Part shown: positions 36,517-45,503 of the stretch, piece after piece
How positions within the stretch are numbered: the stretch's first letter is position 1
How the letters are laid out: each line of letters starts with the position of its first letter
Assembly (NCBI GenBank): GCA_020853775.1
Contig: JADYYH010000045.1
Span: forward strand, 1 to 48,968
DNA: 48,968 nt
Origin: Nitrospira sp.
GTDB taxonomy: Bacteria > Nitrospirota > Nitrospiria > Nitrospirales > Nitrospiraceae
Direction of reading: 5' to 3'
Program-made: the position numbers and the translations under genes
The notes under the pieces: model-generated
What the model was told of the DNA's origin: nothing
Seen by the model: the letters and a program-made list of their open reading frames with translations, nothing else
Databases searched by the model: none

Positions 36517-37238
36517 GCTCTGCCCACTACCGCCGCATCCTGCTGAAAGTCAGCGGAGAAATGCTGGCCGGTGAGCAGGGCTATGGCATCCAACCCTCGA
36601 TTCTCGAAGGGTTGGCGGAAGAAATTGCCGACGTCGTCGCAATGGACGTCGAAGTCGCGGTCGTCATCGGCGGAGGCAATATCTTCCGCGGCCTGGCCGC
36701 CAGCGCACGTGGTATGGAACGGGCCTCTGCCGACTACATGGGCATGCTTGCCACCGTGTTGAATGCGCTCGCGCTTCAAAACGCACTGGAAGGCCGCGGC
36801 GTCAGTACCCGTGTCCAGTCGGCCATCGAGATGCGTCAGCTGGCCGAGGGCTACATTCGGCGGCGCGCCATCCGCCACCTGGAAAAGAAACGCGTGGTGA
36901 TCTTTGCCGGAGGAACGGGCAACCCCTATTTCTCCACCGACACCGCCGCATCGCTCAGGGCAATGGAAATCGGTGCGCAGGTCATCATGAAAGGCACCAA
37001 GGTCGACGGCATCTACGACAGCGATCCGGTCAAAAATCCCCAAGCCAAAAAGTACAACGAGATTCCCTTTCTCTCGATTCTGACCCAGAATCTCAAAGTC
37101 ATGGATTCGACCGCCATCAGCCTGTGCATGGATAACCGATTGCCGTTGATCGTGTTCAACTTGAAAGAAAAGGGCAACTTCAAACGGGTCGTCCAGGGTG
37201 ACCCGATCGGAACGCTGGTCACCGTGGAAAGTCGCTAA
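36513..37238 (+). CDS. pyrH: Uridylate kinase
   Basis: A 241-aa UMP kinase of the amino-acid kinase fold. Signatures are [23 protein letters not shown] and [19 protein letters not shown], with [13 protein letters not shown]. Translation is coupled to tsf through an ATGA overlap. Confidence 0.97.
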   Translation: MSSAHYRRILLKVSGEMLAGEQGYGIQPSILEGLAEEIADVVAMDVEVAVVIGGGNIFRGLAASARGMERASADYMGMLATVLNALALQNALEGRGVSTRVQSAIEMRQLAEGYIRRRAIRHLEKKRVVIFAGGTGNPYFSTDTAASLRAMEIGAQVIMKGTKVDGIYDSDPVKNPQAKKYNEIPFLSILTQNLKVMDSTAISLCMDNRLPLIVFNLKEKGNFKRVVQGDPIGTLVTVESR

Positions 37239-37249
37239 GGGAGAGACCG

Positions 37250-37813
37250 ATGTCGACGGCGCAGGAAGTCAAACAGCGTGTCACTGAAAAAATGGACCAT
37301 GCGATCGAGCATTTGAAACGCGACTTGGCGGGAATCCGTACCGGCCGCGCTTCAGTGGCGCTTCTCGACGGCATCAAAGTGGACTATTACGGCACGCTGA
37401 CACCCCTGAAGCAGGTGGCCAACGTGGCTACACCTGAAGCCCGCCTCATTACGATTCAGCCGTGGGAACAGAACCTGATCCGGGAAGTCGAAAAGGCGAT
37501 TCAAATGTCCGACCTGGGACTGACGCCGTCGAACGACGGCAAGATGATTCGTATTCCGCTTCCTCCGCTGACCGAAGAGCGTCGCAAGGACCTCATCAAG
37601 GTCTGCAAGAAACACGGCGAAGAAATGAAGGTACAGATTCGTGGCTTTCGGCGGGACGGCAATGAAGAACTGAAGAAGCTACAGAAAGACGCCAAACTCA
37701 CCGAAGATGAACTGCGAAAGTCGGAAACAGAGATTCAAAAATTCACCGACCAGTATGTGCAGAAGATTGACGACATGATGAAGAAAAAAGAAGGCGAAAT
37801 TCTGGAAGTCTAG
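37250..37813 (+). CDS. frr: Ribosome recycling factor
   Basis: A 187-aa factor that, with EF-G, splits post-termination ribosomes. Typical blocks are HLKRDLAGIRTGRASVALLD, YYGTLTPLKQVANV, and IRIPLPPLTEERRKDLIK. GGGAGAG precedes the ATG. Confidence 0.98.
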   Translation: MSTAQEVKQRVTEKMDHAIEHLKRDLAGIRTGRASVALLDGIKVDYYGTLTPLKQVANVATPEARLITIQPWEQNLIREVEKAIQMSDLGLTPSNDGKMIRIPLPPLTEERRKDLIKVCKKHGEEMKVQIRGFRRDGNEELKKLQKDAKLTEDELRKSETEIQKFTDQYVQKIDDMMKKKEGEILEV

Positions 37814-37839
37814 CGCCCAATTCTGTTGTCAGACACTGC

Positions 37840-39003
37840 GTGTACCAGCCGTCCGAATCCTCCCCAACCTCCGCCTCCGTCGATCTGACCGCCCTTGCTC
37901 AGAATGTTGCCCACGTGCGGCGACTCGCCCCCCGTGCCGATGTACTGGCCGTCGTCAAGGCCAACGCGTACGGACACGGCGCAATCGAGATTACCCGCGC
38001 CTTGCAACAAGTGGCCGTCCGCCGGTTCGGCGTCGCCACGGTGGACGAAGGCGTCGCACTCCGCCAGGCCGACATCCAGGATGCCATCGTTGTGTTAGGC
38101 CCGACCATGCCGGCTCAATTTCCGGATCTGGTTGCTCGCGGGCTGACCCCCGTGCTGTATCGTGCCGACTTGGTCCAGGCCTTTGCCGCAACGGTCAAGC
38201 CCGACACCGAACCTTACCCCGTTCATATCAAAGTCGAAACCGGGATGGGACGACTGGGTGTGCTGCCTCGCGACTTGCCGGAACTTCTTTCCAGCTCGGA
38301 ACTACGCCGCCCTCTGCGCCTGGAAGGGCTCATGACCCATCTGGCCGACGCCGACAATCGCGACGCAGGACAGACGGAAGAACAACTCGCGCGATTTCAG
38401 CAGGTCCTCAATCAATTACAGGAACGCGGCGTCGCGATTCCCCTGATTCACGTGGCCAATAGCGCGGCCATCATCCAATATCCCGCGAGCCTGCATTCGC
38501 TCGTGCGTCCCGGGATCATGCTCTATGGCTACCATACCCTCTCGAACAACACGCAGGATCCTGGGTTGCAACCGATCCTCACCTGGAAGACGACCATCGC
38601 GCATCTGCATACGATTGCGCCGGGAAGCAGCGTCAGTTATAACCGGACCTTCATCGCAACGCGGCAGACACGTGTGGCGGTGCTGCCGGTCGGGTATGCC
38701 GACGGGTACAACCGGCTGCTCTCGAATCGCGGACAGATACTGGTCGGCGGACGACGAGTGCCGGTGATCGGACGGGTCTGCATGGACATGACGATGATCG
38801 ACGTCACAGACGTGCCCGGCGTTCAGGTGGGCGAGGAGGCCATCCTGATTGGACAACAGGGGTCGGAGCGCATCACCGCAGCCGATCTGGCCACCTGGCA
38901 GCAAACCATCCCTTATGAAATCCTCTGTGCCATTGGTTCTCGCGTGCCACGCCGGTATCTTCCACTTGGTTCGCCGGCCGGTGAAGCATCTCACACGAGG
39001 TGA
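37840..39003 (+). CDS. alr: Alanine racemase
   Basis: A 387-aa PLP enzyme that supplies D-alanine for peptidoglycan. The PLP lysine is K40 in VVKANAYGHG. The catalytic Tyr lies in PVGYADGYNRL, and the C-terminal beta domain has GRVCMDMTMIDVTD. The GTG start at 37840 has no recognisable ribosome binding site. It follows frr after 26 nt. Confidence 0.95.
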   Translation: MYQPSESSPTSASVDLTALAQNVAHVRRLAPRADVLAVVKANAYGHGAIEITRALQQVAVRRFGVATVDEGVALRQADIQDAIVVLGPTMPAQFPDLVARGLTPVLYRADLVQAFAATVKPDTEPYPVHIKVETGMGRLGVLPRDLPELLSSSELRRPLRLEGLMTHLADADNRDAGQTEEQLARFQQVLNQLQERGVAIPLIHVANSAAIIQYPASLHSLVRPGIMLYGYHTLSNNTQDPGLQPILTWKTTIAHLHTIAPGSSVSYNRTFIATRQTRVAVLPVGYADGYNRLLSNRGQILVGGRRVPVIGRVCMDMTMIDVTDVPGVQVGEEAILIGQQGSERITAADLATWQQTIPYEILCAIGSRVPRRYLPLGSPAGEASHTR

Positions 39004-39145
39004 CGCCTACGGCGCGAAGCACGGACTGTAACGTGTGGCGACTCGGCAGCCCCTTGCCTTCCCCTCCCCGTTCCCTCATAGTCCGTACGTAGTCTCGGCA
39101 AGCAGTTTGATCACGACTCCACTTCCCATGTATGAGGATACACGC

Positions 39146-40558
39146 ATGACCCGCTTGATCCCGTTGATGCAGCGCCCCCTGAATCAATTGTGCGCCCTCA
39201 TCCTGCTTGCCACCCCGATCACATCAGCAATGGCCGCCGGCACACAACCAGCGGGAACGCAAGCGTCCACCATGACGATCCACGTTCCCATTCCAGTCAC
39301 ACCACTCGCCGAGGTGTATGGCACCATCAACCAACACCTTGCGACACATCGCAGCCGCGGACGCGAATGGATCACATTGGGAGGCGGCAGCGGGTTCCTC
39401 AAATATCGGCTGTGGCCTGACGAACAGAGCTCGACCACAGCGGGAGACCGGCTACTGTCCCAGAGCACCGTGCCGTTCGGGGTGGAATATGCGAAGCCGA
39501 TCAAAGGGGCCATCACCACAATCGCCGAATGCGGACAGCGCGATGGGGCCACCGGAACGGGGCGGCTTTCGGTCACCGTGGCGACGATGTTCAAGCAGGG
39601 TCGCAGCTATACAGTGCTCCCCGTCAGCCAGGTCAGCGCCGTACAGTCCACCCAATCCTGCGTGCTGTCTGAACAAGGCGTGGACGCCAGCCCATTGATG
39701 GTGCAAGTCTATCGAAGCGACTTGCTGGAGGTCCTGCCTGCGGTTGATCGGCAAGCGGCCGGCCTCGTCCCCGTCAAACCGGCAGTCGCCCGCATCTGGA
39801 ACGAGCTTCAGGAGCCGTTGCTGCTGGATGAGACAGAGCACCTCTGGCTGATGCTGAACCCCGACATCGCCGCCGTGGCCGGAATCGCACCGCTATCCGG
39901 CAGTCCCGCAGCCGGGTACGGGATCATCGCAAGACCCGCGGTCGTGCGCGGCACCAAACCCACATCGCACCACCTGCCGCTCCCCGAACCGCAGGATCAC
40001 TTCCGTGACGACGGGTTTCATGTCGATTTCGCCCTGCAGGTGCCGATGGAAGAAGCCAATCAACGGTTGCGTGAAGCCGTCATCGGCCAGGAATGGTCGC
40101 TGGGCGTCGGGACGATCAAGATCGTCAACGCCACCCTCTACCCTTTGGGCAATCAGGTGGGAGTCGAATTGGTCTTGCGAGGCTTGCTGCCGCTGACCCT
40201 TCGCCTCAAGGGGACACCGGCCTACGATGAATCGGCAGGACGCATCCTGTTCCGGGAGGTCGATTACACCATCAAGGAACGGACTCCCGCCACGGACTTG
40301 GCCGAAGAATGGCTGCACGAACCGCTGCGGGAAGAGCTGGCCGGCAGGCTGTCCTTGCCGATTCGTGAGGAACTGGATCTCATGCGGCAGGCGCTCGAGA
40401 AGGGGCTCAACCGCGAGCTCACCGGGGGACGGTTGCACGGAACGGTCAGCCAGTTGTTGCTGGAAGACCTCGCGGTGCAGGCCGCAAGTCTCTCGGTCCG
40501 CTTCAAGACCGGAGGCACGCTGCGCTACGATGCCCGTCCCGACGTCGCCGTGCCGTGA
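39146..40558 (+). CDS. DUF4403-family exported protein
   Basis: About 470 aa from ATG 39146 (GAGG 8 nt upstream). A signal peptide ends near ITSAMAA. The mature part matches the DUF4403 pattern as I know it: MTIHVPIPVTPLAEVYGTIN at the N-terminus, paired beta-rich lipid-binding-like halves, and a C-terminal amphipathic stretch after EEWLHEPLREELAG. The likely location is periplasmic or outer-membrane associated. Its function is unknown in the family. Confidence 0.7.
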   Translation: MTRLIPLMQRPLNQLCALILLATPITSAMAAGTQPAGTQASTMTIHVPIPVTPLAEVYGTINQHLATHRSRGREWITLGGGSGFLKYRLWPDEQSSTTAGDRLLSQSTVPFGVEYAKPIKGAITTIAECGQRDGATGTGRLSVTVATMFKQGRSYTVLPVSQVSAVQSTQSCVLSEQGVDASPLMVQVYRSDLLEVLPAVDRQAAGLVPVKPAVARIWNELQEPLLLDETEHLWLMLNPDIAAVAGIAPLSGSPAAGYGIIARPAVVRGTKPTSHHLPLPEPQDHFRDDGFHVDFALQVPMEEANQRLREAVIGQEWSLGVGTIKIVNATLYPLGNQVGVELVLRGLLPLTLRLKGTPAYDESAGRILFREVDYTIKERTPATDLAEEWLHEPLREELAGRLSLPIREELDLMRQALEKGLNRELTGGRLHGTVSQLLLEDLAVQAASLSVRFKTGGTLRYDARPDVAVP

Positions 40559-40564
40559 ACGGAT

Positions 40565-40873
40565 CTAGACCTTGAGCTTCCGCTTGAGCTGGGTTTCGAC
40601 ACTCGACACTTTGCCGGCCAGCCGCCCCTTCGGCCCCTTGCGATAGTCGATCTTGATGCTGCACGAGACGCGATTACAGTCCTTGCGCATGCGCAGGTAG
40701 CATTTCTTGACGACCGCCATCACCTCGTCCCACTCCCCTTCCAGCACCGTGCCCATGGGATTCAACCGGTAATCCACTCCGCTCTTGTCGATGATGTCCA
40801 GCGAGCGCGCGACATATTTGCTGACACTTTCGCCCTTGCCCAGCGGTGACATGCTGAATTCCAATAACACCAT
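40565..40873 (-). CDS. MTH1187-family thiamine-binding-type protein
   Basis: A 102-aa protein of the UPF0045/MTH1187 (YkoF-like) family: VLLEFSMSPLGKGESVSKYV, then YRLNPMGTVLEGEWDEVMAV, then RVSCSIKIDYRKG. Relatives fold as small ferredoxin-like oligomers that bind thiamine or similar ligands. GGAGGA lies 10 nt before ATG 40873; the longer frame runs into sirC. It follows the sirC-type gene after 16 nt and converges on the DUF4403 gene. Confidence 0.85.
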   Translation of the reverse strand: MVLLEFSMSPLGKGESVSKYVARSLDIIDKSGVDYRLNPMGTVLEGEWDEVMAVVKKCYLRMRKDCNRVSCSIKIDYRKGPKGRLAGKVSSVETQLKRKLKV

Positions 40874-40889
40874 GATCCGGTTGTCCTCC

Positions 40890-41549
40890 CTACGTCGTAG
40901 TTGCCGGGGCCGCGGGCGCCTGCTGAGTGGCGCGCTGTTCCTGCCACACCTTCGGGTACTGCACCTTTCCCAAGAGGCGGAACCCGTCCAATGCTTCACG
41001 CAGGAGTGCGCGCCGCTTTTCGGCATCCGGCTCATTCGCCTTCGCCTGCTCCCGAAGTTGAGCGAGCCAATCGACGAACGCGGCAAATTCACTATCCAGA
41101 ATCCGCTCCAGATCTTCTTTCATGAATCCGGACAAGGCCGGCGCTTGCCCGCTCGAGCTGATCGCCACGCGAACATGGCCGGAGCTGACCACAGCAGGCA
41201 TCACGACGTTCGAGACATCGGGCTGGTCGACCGACCAGAGCAGGAATTTCTGTTCACGAGCCAATCGAATCAGCGAGTGCGCGAGTGCGCGATCGTCGCG
41301 CAGGGTGTTCAAGACGAGAATGACGCTCTCCAAATCATTGGCGCGAAAATGTCTTCCGCGATGGATGATCTTGGCAGACGCCGCGAGTTTGCGGAGTAGT
41401 TCGTGGAGCGTGGGACTGACGACCGTCACCTTGGCGCCGGCATCCAGCAGCCGCTGCACCTTGTCAGCCGCTTCTTCATTGCCGCCGATGACGAGGACCG
41501 GCCACCCGCGCACATCGAGTGAAATTTGAAACCCGGAATTTGCAGCCAT
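40890..41549 (-). CDS. Precorrin-2 dehydrogenase / sirohydrochlorin-type protein (SirC-like)
   Basis: A 219-aa protein equivalent to the N-terminal part of CysG or to Met8/SirC. It should oxidise precorrin-2 to sirohydrochlorin with NAD+, and may insert iron. The nucleotide-binding segment is WPVLVIGGNEEAADKVQRLL, followed by VTVVSPTL and VDQPDVSNVVMPAVV. ATG 41549 has GGAGGA upstream. Precorrin-2 would come from the CobA-HemD fusion at 22.7-24.3 kb. Together they give a route to sirohaem or haem d1. Confidence 0.88.
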   Translation of the reverse strand: MAANSGFQISLDVRGWPVLVIGGNEEAADKVQRLLDAGAKVTVVSPTLHELLRKLAASAKIIHRGRHFRANDLESVILVLNTLRDDRALAHSLIRLAREQKFLLWSVDQPDVSNVVMPAVVSSGHVRVAISSSGQAPALSGFMKEDLERILDSEFAAFVDWLAQLREQAKANEPDAEKRRALLREALDGFRLLGKVQYPKVWQEQRATQQAPAAPATTT

Positions 41550-41591
41550 GATTGATCTTCCTCCAACAAGCCGACAACAACGTGAACGCGT

Positions 41592-41621
41592 ATCATACAA
41601 CAGGGGATTTCGCAGGGTAAA
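41592..41621 (-). promoter_or_regulatory. Promoter of the sirC-type gene
   Basis: On the minus strand TTTACC (41621-41616), an 18-nt spacer and TATGAT (41597-41592) lie about 43 nt upstream of the sirC-type start. Confidence 0.5.
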
Positions 41622-41657
41622 CCGTCCCCGCCATTCCCCTTTACGCCGTGAGCTGGG

Positions 41658-41663
41658 TATAAT
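41658..41663 (+). promoter_or_regulatory. -10 element for the CcmI-like gene
   Basis: A consensus TATAAT lies 58 nt upstream of the CcmI-like start. The -35 region (CCCCTT at 41635-41640) is poor, so an activator may be needed. Confidence 0.45.
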
Positions 41664-41720
41664 GCGCCCGCAGTTCAAGACAGAAGCCTTCAGGCTCTCG
41701 CGCCAACAAAGGAGTGTATT

Positions 41721-42173
41721 GTGGCAGGATATACAGGACGGTCCCTCGCGATGGCCGGCGGGATCATCGGCTTGGCGGCCGTGGCGGCCTATTTCGGTAT
41801 CGCCCACATCGGGGAGCCGGATCAGGGGGGAGGATCGATCTCCGGACAAGTGCAAATCGCGCCCAACCTGGCCGACCAAGTTAAACCGACCGATGTGCTG
41901 TTCGTGATCGTGCGCCGTCCGACCGGCCCTCCGCGACCCATCGCGGCCAAACGATTCGACGGCCCGAAATTTCCGGTGCAGTTCGAGATCACGAACGACG
42001 ACGTGATGGTGAAGGGCAGCGAACTGAAAGGAATGGTCGATGTGATTGCGCGCCTGGATCGCGATGGCCAAGCCGGGCCACCACAGCCGGGCGATATCGA
42101 AGGGCGCTATCCGAAGAATCCGACGCTACCGGGCGGGAAAGACGTGAACATCACGATCGACAAAGTGTACTGA
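41721..42173 (+). CDS. Membrane-anchored CcmI/CycH C-terminal-type domain protein
   Basis: A 150-aa protein with one N-terminal membrane helix (about 8-27) and an exported beta-rich domain. The pattern ISGQVQIAPNLADQV, then DVLFVIVRRPTGPPRPIAAKR, then PQPGDIEGRYP matches the C-terminal Ig-like domain of the cytochrome c maturation protein CcmI/CycH. Here it stands alone without TPRs. It may take part in apocytochrome handling or cupredoxin-like binding. GTG start with AAAGGAG 6 nt upstream. Confidence 0.75.
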   Translation: MAGYTGRSLAMAGGIIGLAAVAAYFGIAHIGEPDQGGGSISGQVQIAPNLADQVKPTDVLFVIVRRPTGPPRPIAAKRFDGPKFPVQFEITNDDVMVKGSELKGMVDVIARLDRDGQAGPPQPGDIEGRYPKNPTLPGGKDVNITIDKVY

Positions 42174-42187
42174 TCTAGAAGGCTGCG

Positions 42188-42733
42188 CTACGGCTCGGCC
42201 GGATCGGCATCTAGCTCGAGGTTCCAATACAGATAGTCCCGCCAGCTTTCCGGCGTGTTGCGAATCCCAATGGTAATGGTGACCGTGGGGCTCCAGCGCG
42301 GCTTCACGGGTTTTTTGATCAGGCGCATGTTGGCTTCTTCCGGCGTCCGCCCGCTCTTCCGGTTGTTGCATCGCCAACAGGCCGTCACGATGTTTTCCCA
42401 GGTCTTGCGCCCGCCTTTCGCGATCGGCACGACATGGTCGAAGGTCAGTTCTTCGGTGCGGAATTTGTGTTTGCAATATTGGCAGCAGTAACCGTCCCGG
42501 GTGAAAATGTTGATGCGGGAGAATTTGACGGCGCGATGACTATCCTTGAGCTTGACCAGCTTCAAGAGCCGCATCACGGAGGGGAGTTTGATCGAGATCG
42601 AGATGCCGTGGATTTGACGGTCGTAAACTTCGAGGACTTCGACCTTCCCCTGCCAGAGCAAGGTAATGGCCTTTTGCCAATGCAGGACACGCAGCGGTTC
42701 ATAGGTGGAGTTGAGCAACAAGGTCATTTCCAT
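42188..42733 (-). CDS. HNH endonuclease family protein
   Basis: A 181-aa protein with an HNH motif: zinc-binding CCQYCKHKF, then LTFDHVVPIAKGG, then NIVTACWRCNNRKSGRTP. The N-terminal ~70 aa (LLLNSTYEPLRVLHWQKAI) is the usual arrangement of this widely conserved bacterial HNH family, not that of a homing intron. It likely cuts or nicks DNA, but the biological role is unknown. GGAG lies 5 nt before the ATG. Confidence 0.88.
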   Translation of the reverse strand: MEMTLLLNSTYEPLRVLHWQKAITLLWQGKVEVLEVYDRQIHGISISIKLPSVMRLLKLVKLKDSHRAVKFSRINIFTRDGYCCQYCKHKFRTEELTFDHVVPIAKGGRKTWENIVTACWRCNNRKSGRTPEEANMRLIKKPVKPRWSPTVTITIGIRNTPESWRDYLYWNLELDADPAEP

Positions 42734-42931
42734 AGTGGCTCCGGCAGTCTCCTATGAGAACACTATTTAAAGCATAGCAAATGACGGCGCTGTGATGACC
42801 CTTCCCCGAATGGTTCCCGCTTCATCTATGCCATACGCCACTAATGAAATCAAGCGCTTAGGCTCTAGCTCGCACAATGTTACTTCGTCGTACACCAATC
42901 TCTACCAATCTGTAACACACAGAAGGACCGC

Positions 42932-43258
42932 ATGGATTCTCACACCGGTTATGTCACCGTGGCCCAGGTTGGAGAGGTTCCACCGGGCACCTGTCGCACC
43001 GTGGAAGTCGACGGCATCTTCCTCGCGCTGTGCAATGTCGATGGAACGTTTCGCGCCGTGGACAACACCTGCCCGCATGCCGGCGGACCGCTGGGTGAAG
43101 GCTGCCTGGAAGGTGACGTGATCGAATGTCCCTGGCACGGGTGGCGATTCAATGTTCGCACGGGCGAGCGGCCGGAGAATCCGGAAATCCGTGTCCCTTG
43201 TGTAGAAGTGCGTGTAGAAGGAACCAATGTGCAGGTGAAAGTACCGCTTACATTGTAG
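42932..43258 (+). CDS. Rieske-type [2Fe-2S] ferredoxin
   Basis: A 108-aa soluble Rieske protein. The cluster ligands are C47/H49 (NTCPHAGGPLGEG) and C66/H69 (ECPWHGWRFNV). Without a signal peptide it is probably a cytoplasmic electron carrier or a NirD/BphF-like ferredoxin subunit. AAGGA lies 4 nt before the ATG. Its 3' end overlaps the convergent gene by 11 nt. Confidence 0.92.
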   Translation: MDSHTGYVTVAQVGEVPPGTCRTVEVDGIFLALCNVDGTFRAVDNTCPHAGGPLGEGCLEGDVIECPWHGWRFNVRTGERPENPEIRVPCVEVRVEGTNVQVKVPLTL

Positions 43259-43703
43259 GAGGGAACGGAGGCGCACCGGCGGGAGGCGTTCCTGCGCGTC
43301 CGCTGTCCGGCCCTTCGGGCATCAATCCATCCGCGGGCAAGGAGGCCGCATTCACGCGTTTCGTCCCCAGATCGACATGCCAAATAAAATCACGCTCGAA
43401 CCACTGCGTCGTCCCCTGCTCACGCATGTAAATGCGAACTTCGTATCGCTGCTCATCCTGCTTGATCACTTGCCATTCCCCTAATCGCAGCCCCAGTTTG
43501 CGGTCTGCCAAAATACGCACTCGCTCGTTGAACGCCTGAAGGATTGTGGGATAGCCGGCAGCGCGGTGCGTTTGCACCAACGCCAGCGCCTCCGCCGCAC
43601 GCGGATCGGTGATTGGATTGACGCCGGGAGGCTTCATCCACCAATAGACCAGCCCCCCAACGACGAGCAGCAGGAGCACCGCGTAATGAATGACTTTACT
43701 CAT
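43248..43703 (-). CDS. Membrane-anchored protein of unknown function
   Basis: A 151-aa protein with one N-terminal membrane helix (about 6-23: YAVLLLLVVGGLVYWWM) and a soluble domain containing ALALVQTHRAAGYPTILQAF, GEWQVIKQDEQRYEVRIYM and FERDFIWHVDL. The tail is Pro/Gly-rich. I do not recognise the family. The end overlaps the Rieske gene. Confidence 0.7.
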   Translation of the reverse strand: MSKVIHYAVLLLLVVGGLVYWWMKPPGVNPITDPRAAEALALVQTHRAAGYPTILQAFNERVRILADRKLGLRLGEWQVIKQDEQRYEVRIYMREQGTTQWFERDFIWHVDLGTKRVNAASLPADGLMPEGPDSGRAGTPPAGAPPFPPTM

Positions 43704-43906
43704 AAGCTGTGACGATCACCTTCGATGCATGATGAAGGAACTGATCACTATATGTGGCAGGTGATTATGCTGTCAATCGCTCACGAACTCGTAGGAGATG
43801 AATCAACTGAGACGCGCCGCATCCTCGCCGCGCTTGACAAGGCCGCGCAGCGCTGTGGTACAAGTACCGGTCAACCTACAAGACACCATGGGAGCCTCAC
43901 CGTTCA

Positions 43907-44350
43907 ATGAAGTTCTTCTTTTACGCGGACAATTTGAACCCGTCCCAACTCAAGCGCCGTGCCCCGGAACACAAGTTTCTCTTCACGGCCTATCTGCCCG
44001 ACCATAGCGTGCAGTTCTGCCGCTGGTCGACACAGTGGCGCTGCGGCCTGGCGAGCGTCGTCCCGTCGCCGGGAGAGAAGGTCTGGGGAGCCGTCTTTGA
44101 AATCACCGACGAAGATCTCAAGATCCTCGACGAGTTTGAAGACGATGTGCCGCAAGGTGCATACCGGCACCTGCCGGTCACGGTGATCACCGAAGAGGGT
44201 GAAAAGTTATTGGTCACGACCCATGCGGCCAATCCCATCGGCAAGTTCAAACCGAAGGAACATTATATCGACTGGGTGCTCAAGGGCATCAAGCAATGGA
44301 AGTTGCCGGAAGAATGCAGCGAGCAGTGGAAAGCGTATAAGCCAGCCTGA
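43907..44350 (+). CDS. Gamma-glutamylcyclotransferase-like (GGCT/AIG2 fold) protein
   Basis: A 147-aa protein. The N-terminal FFFYADNLNPSQLKRRAPE resembles the FxYGxNL substrate loop. VWGAVFEITDEDLKILDEFED resembles the segment with the catalytic acid. Relatives cyclise gamma-glutamyl amines or act on related amides. The Gly of the YGSN loop is altered (YADN), so activity is uncertain. GGGAG lies about 12 nt before the ATG. Confidence 0.75.
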   Translation: MKFFFYADNLNPSQLKRRAPEHKFLFTAYLPDHSVQFCRWSTQWRCGLASVVPSPGEKVWGAVFEITDEDLKILDEFEDDVPQGAYRHLPVTVITEEGEKLLVTTHAANPIGKFKPKEHYIDWVLKGIKQWKLPEECSEQWKAYKPA

Positions 44351-44392
44351 CCAACGCCACAGATCGTCACTTATCCATACATTGAGGTCACG

Positions 44393-44719
44393 ATGCCAAA
44401 GCCAAAACATCATATCCTTGTCTGCACCAACGCCCGACCGCCGGGTCATCCGAAACCGTCCTGCGGCGGCCAAGGTTCCGCGCAGCTGCTCATGAACTTC
44501 AACATGGGCTTGATGCAACGCGGGATCATGCCGGGCGAAGTGCTGGTCACCGGTTCTTCCTGCCTGGGCCCGTGCGAGCAGGGACCGACCGTCGTCGTGT
44601 ATCCCGAAGGCACCTGGTATTCCAAAGTCACGGAAGCCGATGTCGCGACCATCCTGGATGAACACATCAAGGGCGGCAAACCCGCCGAAAAGCTGAACCC
44701 GGATAGCATCTGGAAGTAG
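44393..44719 (+). CDS. Thioredoxin-like [2Fe-2S] ferredoxin
   Basis: A 108-aa protein with the four cluster Cys of the Shethna/thioredoxin-like ferredoxins: C11, C24, C57 and C61 (HILVCTNARPPG, KPSCGGQGS, GSSCLGPCEQGP). It is probably a cytoplasmic electron carrier. GAGG precedes the ATG. Repeat copy A starts 23 nt after the stop. Confidence 0.9.
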   Translation: MPKPKHHILVCTNARPPGHPKPSCGGQGSAQLLMNFNMGLMQRGIMPGEVLVTGSSCLGPCEQGPTVVVYPEGTWYSKVTEADVATILDEHIKGGKPAEKLNPDSIWK

Positions 44720-44742
44720 TTCAGCATTCATCTTGTCTCCAC

Positions 44743-44863
44743 GAATGATCAACATGCCCTTCCAGCAAGGCCGCAGGCGACTGACACCTGGAGGCGTACC
44801 CTCAGGAGTACGTTGAGGAGTGTGAACAGCTGAGAACGATGCTGGAAGGCGTTTTCATCATCC
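44743..44863 (+). repeat. 121-bp palindromic repeat, copy A (type I)
   Basis: Left arm 44743-44767 is the inverted complement of right arm 44840-44863, apart from about five differences. The interior has the conserved AGGCCGCAGG and GAGAACG blocks. An inner stem is built on GGCGTAC/GTACGTT, flanked by ACAC (44784-44787) and GTGT (44820-44823). It lies between the ferredoxin gene and moaB, ending 7 nt before the moaB ATG. Confidence 0.85.
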
Positions 44864-44870
44864 GATTGTT

Positions 44871-45383
44871 ATGAGCACCCCAAGCCACAAAGAACACAAA
44901 CACCACGCCCCCCGCTCCGTCGGCTGCTTGATCATCACCTGCAGCGATACGCGGACACCCGACACCGATACCAGCGGGCAACTGATTCAGAACTTGCTTA
45001 CGGAGAAGGGGCACAAGATTGCCGCCTACCACCTCGTCAAGGATGAACCGGCTGAGATCAAGGCGCGGATCACCGAGGGCATTGCCGACGAGTCTGTGCA
45101 AGCCATCATCATCAACGGCGGAACAGGAATCTCCCGGCGAGACTCCACGTTTGAGGCTGTCGATGCGATGCTGGAAAAACGGCTGGATGGATTTGGCGAA
45201 GTGTTTCGGTTTCTGACCTATCAAGAGATCGGCTCACCGGCCATCATGAGCCGGGCCACCGCCGGCATCATCAAAGGTCGCGTCCTATTCTCCACTCCGG
45301 GCTCGGAAAACGCCGTGCGCCTGGCGATGGAAAAACTCATCCTCCCGGAACTCGGTCACCTGGTCAAAGAACTCACTAAGTAG
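44871..45383 (+). CDS. moaB: Molybdenum cofactor biosynthesis protein B
   Basis: A 170-aa MoaB/MogA-fold protein that adenylylates molybdopterin before molybdenum insertion. Typical blocks are ITCSDTRTPDTDTSGQ, IIINGGTGISRRDSTFEAV and GSENAVRLAMEKLILPELGHL. The N-terminal ~15 aa are His/Lys-rich. The ATG has no ribosome binding site: the DNA just upstream is the end of repeat copy A. Confidence 0.93.
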   Translation: MSTPSHKEHKHHAPRSVGCLIITCSDTRTPDTDTSGQLIQNLLTEKGHKIAAYHLVKDEPAEIKARITEGIADESVQAIIINGGTGISRRDSTFEAVDAMLEKRLDGFGEVFRFLTYQEIGSPAIMSRATAGIIKGRVLFSTPGSENAVRLAMEKLILPELGHLVKELTK

Positions 45384-45390
45384 TACGTCG

Positions 45391-45418
45391 TCAGCTTTGA
45401 GCAATCAGCGTTCAGTTT
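45391..45418 (+). repeat. Tandem degenerate heptamers (TSAGYNN x4)
   Basis: Four consecutive 7-mers read TCAGCTT, TGAGCAA, TCAGCGT and TCAGTTT, starting 8 nt after the moaB stop. The same heptamer pattern recurs at 47390-47417. Confidence 0.6.
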
Positions 45419-45503
45419 TTGGGGTTGCCCAGACCTGAGTGCGGCGCGCTGATGATGTTTGTTGCTCGCTGGCGGCGTTCCACCGGTCGGCTTATCTGAC
45501 GGA

